From Polyangiaceae bacterium (GTDB taxonomy: Bacteria; Myxococcota_A; Polyangia; Polyangiales; Polyangiaceae), in NCBI GenBank assembly GCA_025937895.1, contig JAICQL010000025.1, forward strand, positions 1 to 54,413: DNA of 54,413 nt, written 5' to 3'. The number at the start of each line of letters is the position of its first letter. Position 1 is the stretch's first letter. The position numbers and the translations under genes were made by a program. Below are positions 52,182 to 54,413 of this stretch, in pieces. A model generated the notes under the pieces. That model searched no databases. It saw nothing but the letters and a program-made list of their open reading frames with translations, and was not told the DNA's origin.

Positions 52182-54413
52182 GCTCGAGCTCGGCCATGGC
52201 CGTGGCCTGCGAGTCTCCGCCCACGAACACCTCGAACAGACCGGGCTCCGGCGCGTAGCGCAGATCGCGCTGGCAAAAGGCCAGCGCGCTGGCGGGCAGG
52301 CGGAAGCTCACCCGCGCGCTCGTCCCCGGCGCGAGCTCCACCCGCTGCGCACCCTTCAGCTCGCGCAGCGGGCGCGTGACGCAGCCCACCCGGTCACGCA
52401 CGTACAGCTGCACGAGCTCGCTGCCTGTGCGCGGCCCGGTGTTACTGACCAGCGCGCTCACTTCAAACTCGGTGGCTGCGTCGCCGAAGGCCGGGGTGAC
52501 CTGCACGTCCGCGTAGCTGAACGTCGTGTACGAGAGGCCAAAGCCGAAGGGAAACTGCGGCGTGACCTCCACGTCGAGGTAGCTCGCGTCCATGTCCACC
52601 GGATCCAGCGGGGTGCCCGTGGGAATGCCGCGGCTGGTGCGGCGCGGCGGGCGCCCCGTGTTCTTGTGGTTGTAGTAGATGGGCACCTGGCCCAGGGTGC
52701 GCGGAAAGGTGATGGGCAGCTTGGCGCTGGGCGCCACATCGCCAAAGAGCACGTCGGCGATGGCTGGCCCTGCCTGCGTGCCGGGGTGCCAGGCATACAG
52801 CAGCGCTCCTGCCAGCTCGAGCTCGCGCGCCAGGGTCAACGGGCGGCCCGCCATGATGATCAGCACCAGCGGCGTACCCGTCGCGGCGAGCTCCTCGAGC
52901 AGCTCCGTCTGCACGCCGGGCAGGCCCAGAAACGCGCGGCTGCGGCACTCGCCGCTGATGTTGCCGTCTTCACCCAGCACCACCACGCCCAGCGACGAGG
53001 CTGCGACGGCCTCCCGGGCAGCCGCGAAGCCGCTCCGCTGCAGCGAGCGCGGCTCCGGCACGCCCGGCTCGTAGCGCAGGCGCGTGCCCTGGCCCAGGCG
53101 CTGCCGCAGCGCCGCCAGCAACGTCACGCTGGCGCTGCGCTCACCGTCGAACGACCAGCAACCGAGCTGGTCGTGGGCGCTGTCAGCGAGCGGGCCCACC
53201 ACGCACAGCGACTCCGGCGCGGCAGGCAGCGGCAACAGCCCGGCGCGGTTGTCGAGCAGCACCAGCGAGGCGCTGGCCGCTCTGCGCGCCAGCGCGAGGT
53301 GTGGCGCAGAGAGCGCAGCGCTCACCGCCGGGGCCGGGGTGTACGGATGCTCGAACAACCCGAGCCGGTGCTTCACGTAGAGCACCCGGCGCACCGCCTC
53401 ATCGATCTCGGCCTCGGGCACGGCCCCGCTGCTCACCAGCCGCGCGAGCTCGTCGCGATAGGTGCACGACACCATCTCCAGGTCCACCCCGGCGCGCGCG
53501 GCCTCCAGCGCAGCCTGGCGCGCGTCAGCGCAGGAGCCGTGCGCGATCATCTCCTGCACCGAGGCCCAATCGCTCACCACCAGGCCCTGGAAGCCCAGCT
53601 CAGCCTTGAGCAGCTGGCGCAGCGCCCAGCGCTGCCCCGACATCGGCACGCCGTTCAGATCGTTGAAGCCGCACATCACGCTCAGCACCCCTGCCTCCAC
53701 GCAGGCGCGGAACGGCGGCAAGTACACGTCGCGCAGCAGCGGCTCGGGGATCCAGGTGGTGTTGTACTCCTTGCCCGCCTCGGCAGCTCCGTAGCCCAGG
53801 TAGTGCTTGGCGCAGGCCGCCACGCGGCCCGCGTGCGCTGGATCCGGCCCCTGGAAGCCGCGCACCGTGGCCGCGCCGAGCTGCGACGCGAGCCAGGGAT
53901 CTTCGCCGAAGCTCTCTGCCACCCGGCCCCAGCGCGGCTCGCGCGTGACGTCGACCATCGGCGCAAAGGTCCAGTCGATGCCCGCCTCGCTCGCCTCCCG
54001 CGCGGCGGCCGCGGCCACCTCCTCTGCCAGCGCCGGATCGAAGCTGGCGGCCAGCCCCAGCGGGATCGGAAAGATGGTCTTGTAGCCGTGCAGCACGTCG
54101 CGCCCGAACAGCAGTGGGATGCCGTGCCGGCTCGCCAGCGCCGCGCGCTGCAGCTCATTGCGCTGCTCGCGGCCGGCGGCGTTGAGGAAGGAGCCGACCC
54201 GGCCTTGCTGTACGTCGTCGAGCAGGCGCCCGTAGCTCTCCGCGTCCTGCTCGGGCTGCTGCGGCAGGGTGAGCTGGCTCATCTGCCCGATCTTTTCCTC
54301 CAGGCTCAGCGCCGCCAGCAGCCGCTCCAGGCGCTCGATCGGGGGCCACTGGGCTGCCGAGGGCAACTGGGCTGCCGAGGGTAACTGGGCTGCCGAGGGT
54401 AACTGGGCTGCCG
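52171..54413 (-). CDS. GH3 beta-glucosidase (BglX type), 5' end outside window
   Basis: At least 740 residues; the frame continues through the edge, where it reads as AAQLPS repeats, so the true start and any signal peptide are missing. GH3 features: LSLEEKIGQMSQLTL, GIPLLFGRDVLHGYKTIFPI, DWTFAPMVDVTREPRWGRVA, CAKHYLGYGAAEAGKEYN, nucleophile Asp in GFQGLVVSDWASV. A GH3 C-terminal domain (VVVLGEDGNISGECRSRAFL, PGTQAGPAIADVLFGDVAPS) and Fn3-like domain end the protein. It cleaves terminal beta-glucosides. Tail-to-tail overlap with the GAF-AraC gene. Confidence 0.92.
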   Translation of the reverse strand, partial: AAQLPSAAQLPSAAQLPSAAQWPPIERLERLLAALSLEEKIGQMSQLTLPQQPEQDAESYGRLLDDVQQGRVGSFLNAAGREQRNELQRAALASRHGIPLLFGRDVLHGYKTIFPIPLGLAASFDPALAEEVAAAAAREASEAGIDWTFAPMVDVTREPRWGRVAESFGEDPWLASQLGAATVRGFQGPDPAHAGRVAACAKHYLGYGAAEAGKEYNTTWIPEPLLRDVYLPPFRACVEAGVLSVMCGFNDLNGVPMSGQRWALRQLLKAELGFQGLVVSDWASVQEMIAHGSCADARQAALEAARAGVDLEMVSCTYRDELARLVSSGAVPEAEIDEAVRRVLYVKHRLGLFEHPYTPAPAVSAALSAPHLALARRAASASLVLLDNRAGLLPLPAAPESLCVVGPLADSAHDQLGCWSFDGERSASVTLLAALRQRLGQGTRLRYEPGVPEPRSLQRSGFAAAREAVAASSLGVVVLGEDGNISGECRSRAFLGLPGVQTELLEELAATGTPLVLIIMAGRPLTLARELELAGALLYAWHPGTQAGPAIADVLFGDVAPSAKLPITFPRTLGQVPIYYNHKNTGRPPRRTSRGIPTGTPLDPVDMDASYLDVEVTPQFPFGFGLSYTTFSYADVQVTPAFGDAATEFEVSALVSNTGPRTGSELVQLYVRDRVGCVTRPLRELKGAQRVELAPGTSARVSFRLPASALAFCQRDLRYAPEPGLFEVFVGGDSQATAMAELELMA
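54346..54413. repeat. 18-bp tandem repeat encoding AAQLPS, at the window edge
   Basis: Nearly four copies of an 18-bp unit (taactgggctgccgaggg on the plus strand) with phase 18. It keeps the GH3 frame open, adding a hexapeptide per copy. It likely continues beyond the window. Confidence 0.85.

Noticed and set aside
52009..54384. Long plus-strand frame opposite the GH3 gene
   Set aside because: His/Arg/Gln-rich composition without motifs; typical antisense open frame in high-GC DNA, while the minus strand has full GH3 motifs.

Overview
The window is about 54 kb of high-GC DNA with G/C-rich third codon positions. It is packed with eukaryote-like Ser/Thr kinases, PEGA domains, TPR proteins, cysteine-rich lipoproteins and a sphingolipid-type methyltransferase. 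That combination points to a myxobacterium (Myxococcota, probably Polyangia). No rRNA, tRNA, insertion sequence, prophage or CRISPR array was seen. The genes look like resident chromosome rather than a transferred island.

Layout. 1-2.5 kb: C-terminal end of a kinase-type membrane protein with a PEGA domain, then a TPR/two-TM protein. 2.6-8.7 kb: a complete tightly coupled oligopeptide ABC transporter operon (oppABCDF) on the minus strand. 8.8-12.5 kb: an FHA-GGDEF diguanylate cyclase, a DUF4015-type putative glycoside hydrolase and a disordered Pro/Ala-rich protein. 12.7-18.7 kb: an operon of a predicted pseudokinase (DFG changed to GFG), a TPR/PEGA/two-TM protein and a large Cys-rich lipoprotein. 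Its leader is unusual and repeat-filled (18.7-19.5 kb). 19.5-22.5 kb: a POT peptide symporter and hisF/hisH. 22.6-28 kb: a lipobox/discoidin/GT-C-like membrane protein, two small envelope proteins, mutM and ppx. 28.1-34 kb: a large lipoprotein diverging from a TonB-dependent receptor with an N-terminal TonB-C domain, then a MepA-like endopeptidase and apaG. 34.1-35.6 kb: a membrane-anchored methyltransferase resembling fungal sphingolipid C9-methyltransferase. 36.2-40.4 kb: a second kinase cassette of active kinase-PEGA, TPR/two-TM protein and periplasmic-binding lipoprotein. 40.4-49 kb: housekeeping genes (arfB, pdxJ, a RoxA-like ribosomal oxygenase, dus, phoD) mixed with a ferritin-like lipoprotein. 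49-54.4 kb: a Cys-rich lipoprotein, a GAF-AraC regulator and a truncated GH3 beta-glucosidase running off the edge.

The most interesting theme is a modular triad seen in two full copies and one truncated copy: membrane kinase (or pseudokinase), TPR/two-TM envelope protein ending in Phe, and a secreted lipoprotein. It looks like an envelope-sensing module. The second highlight is the sphingolipid C9-methyltransferase-like gene, which suggests eukaryote-type sphingolipid modification in a bacterium. All functional statements rest on motif reading and recalled family knowledge; no database search was run.
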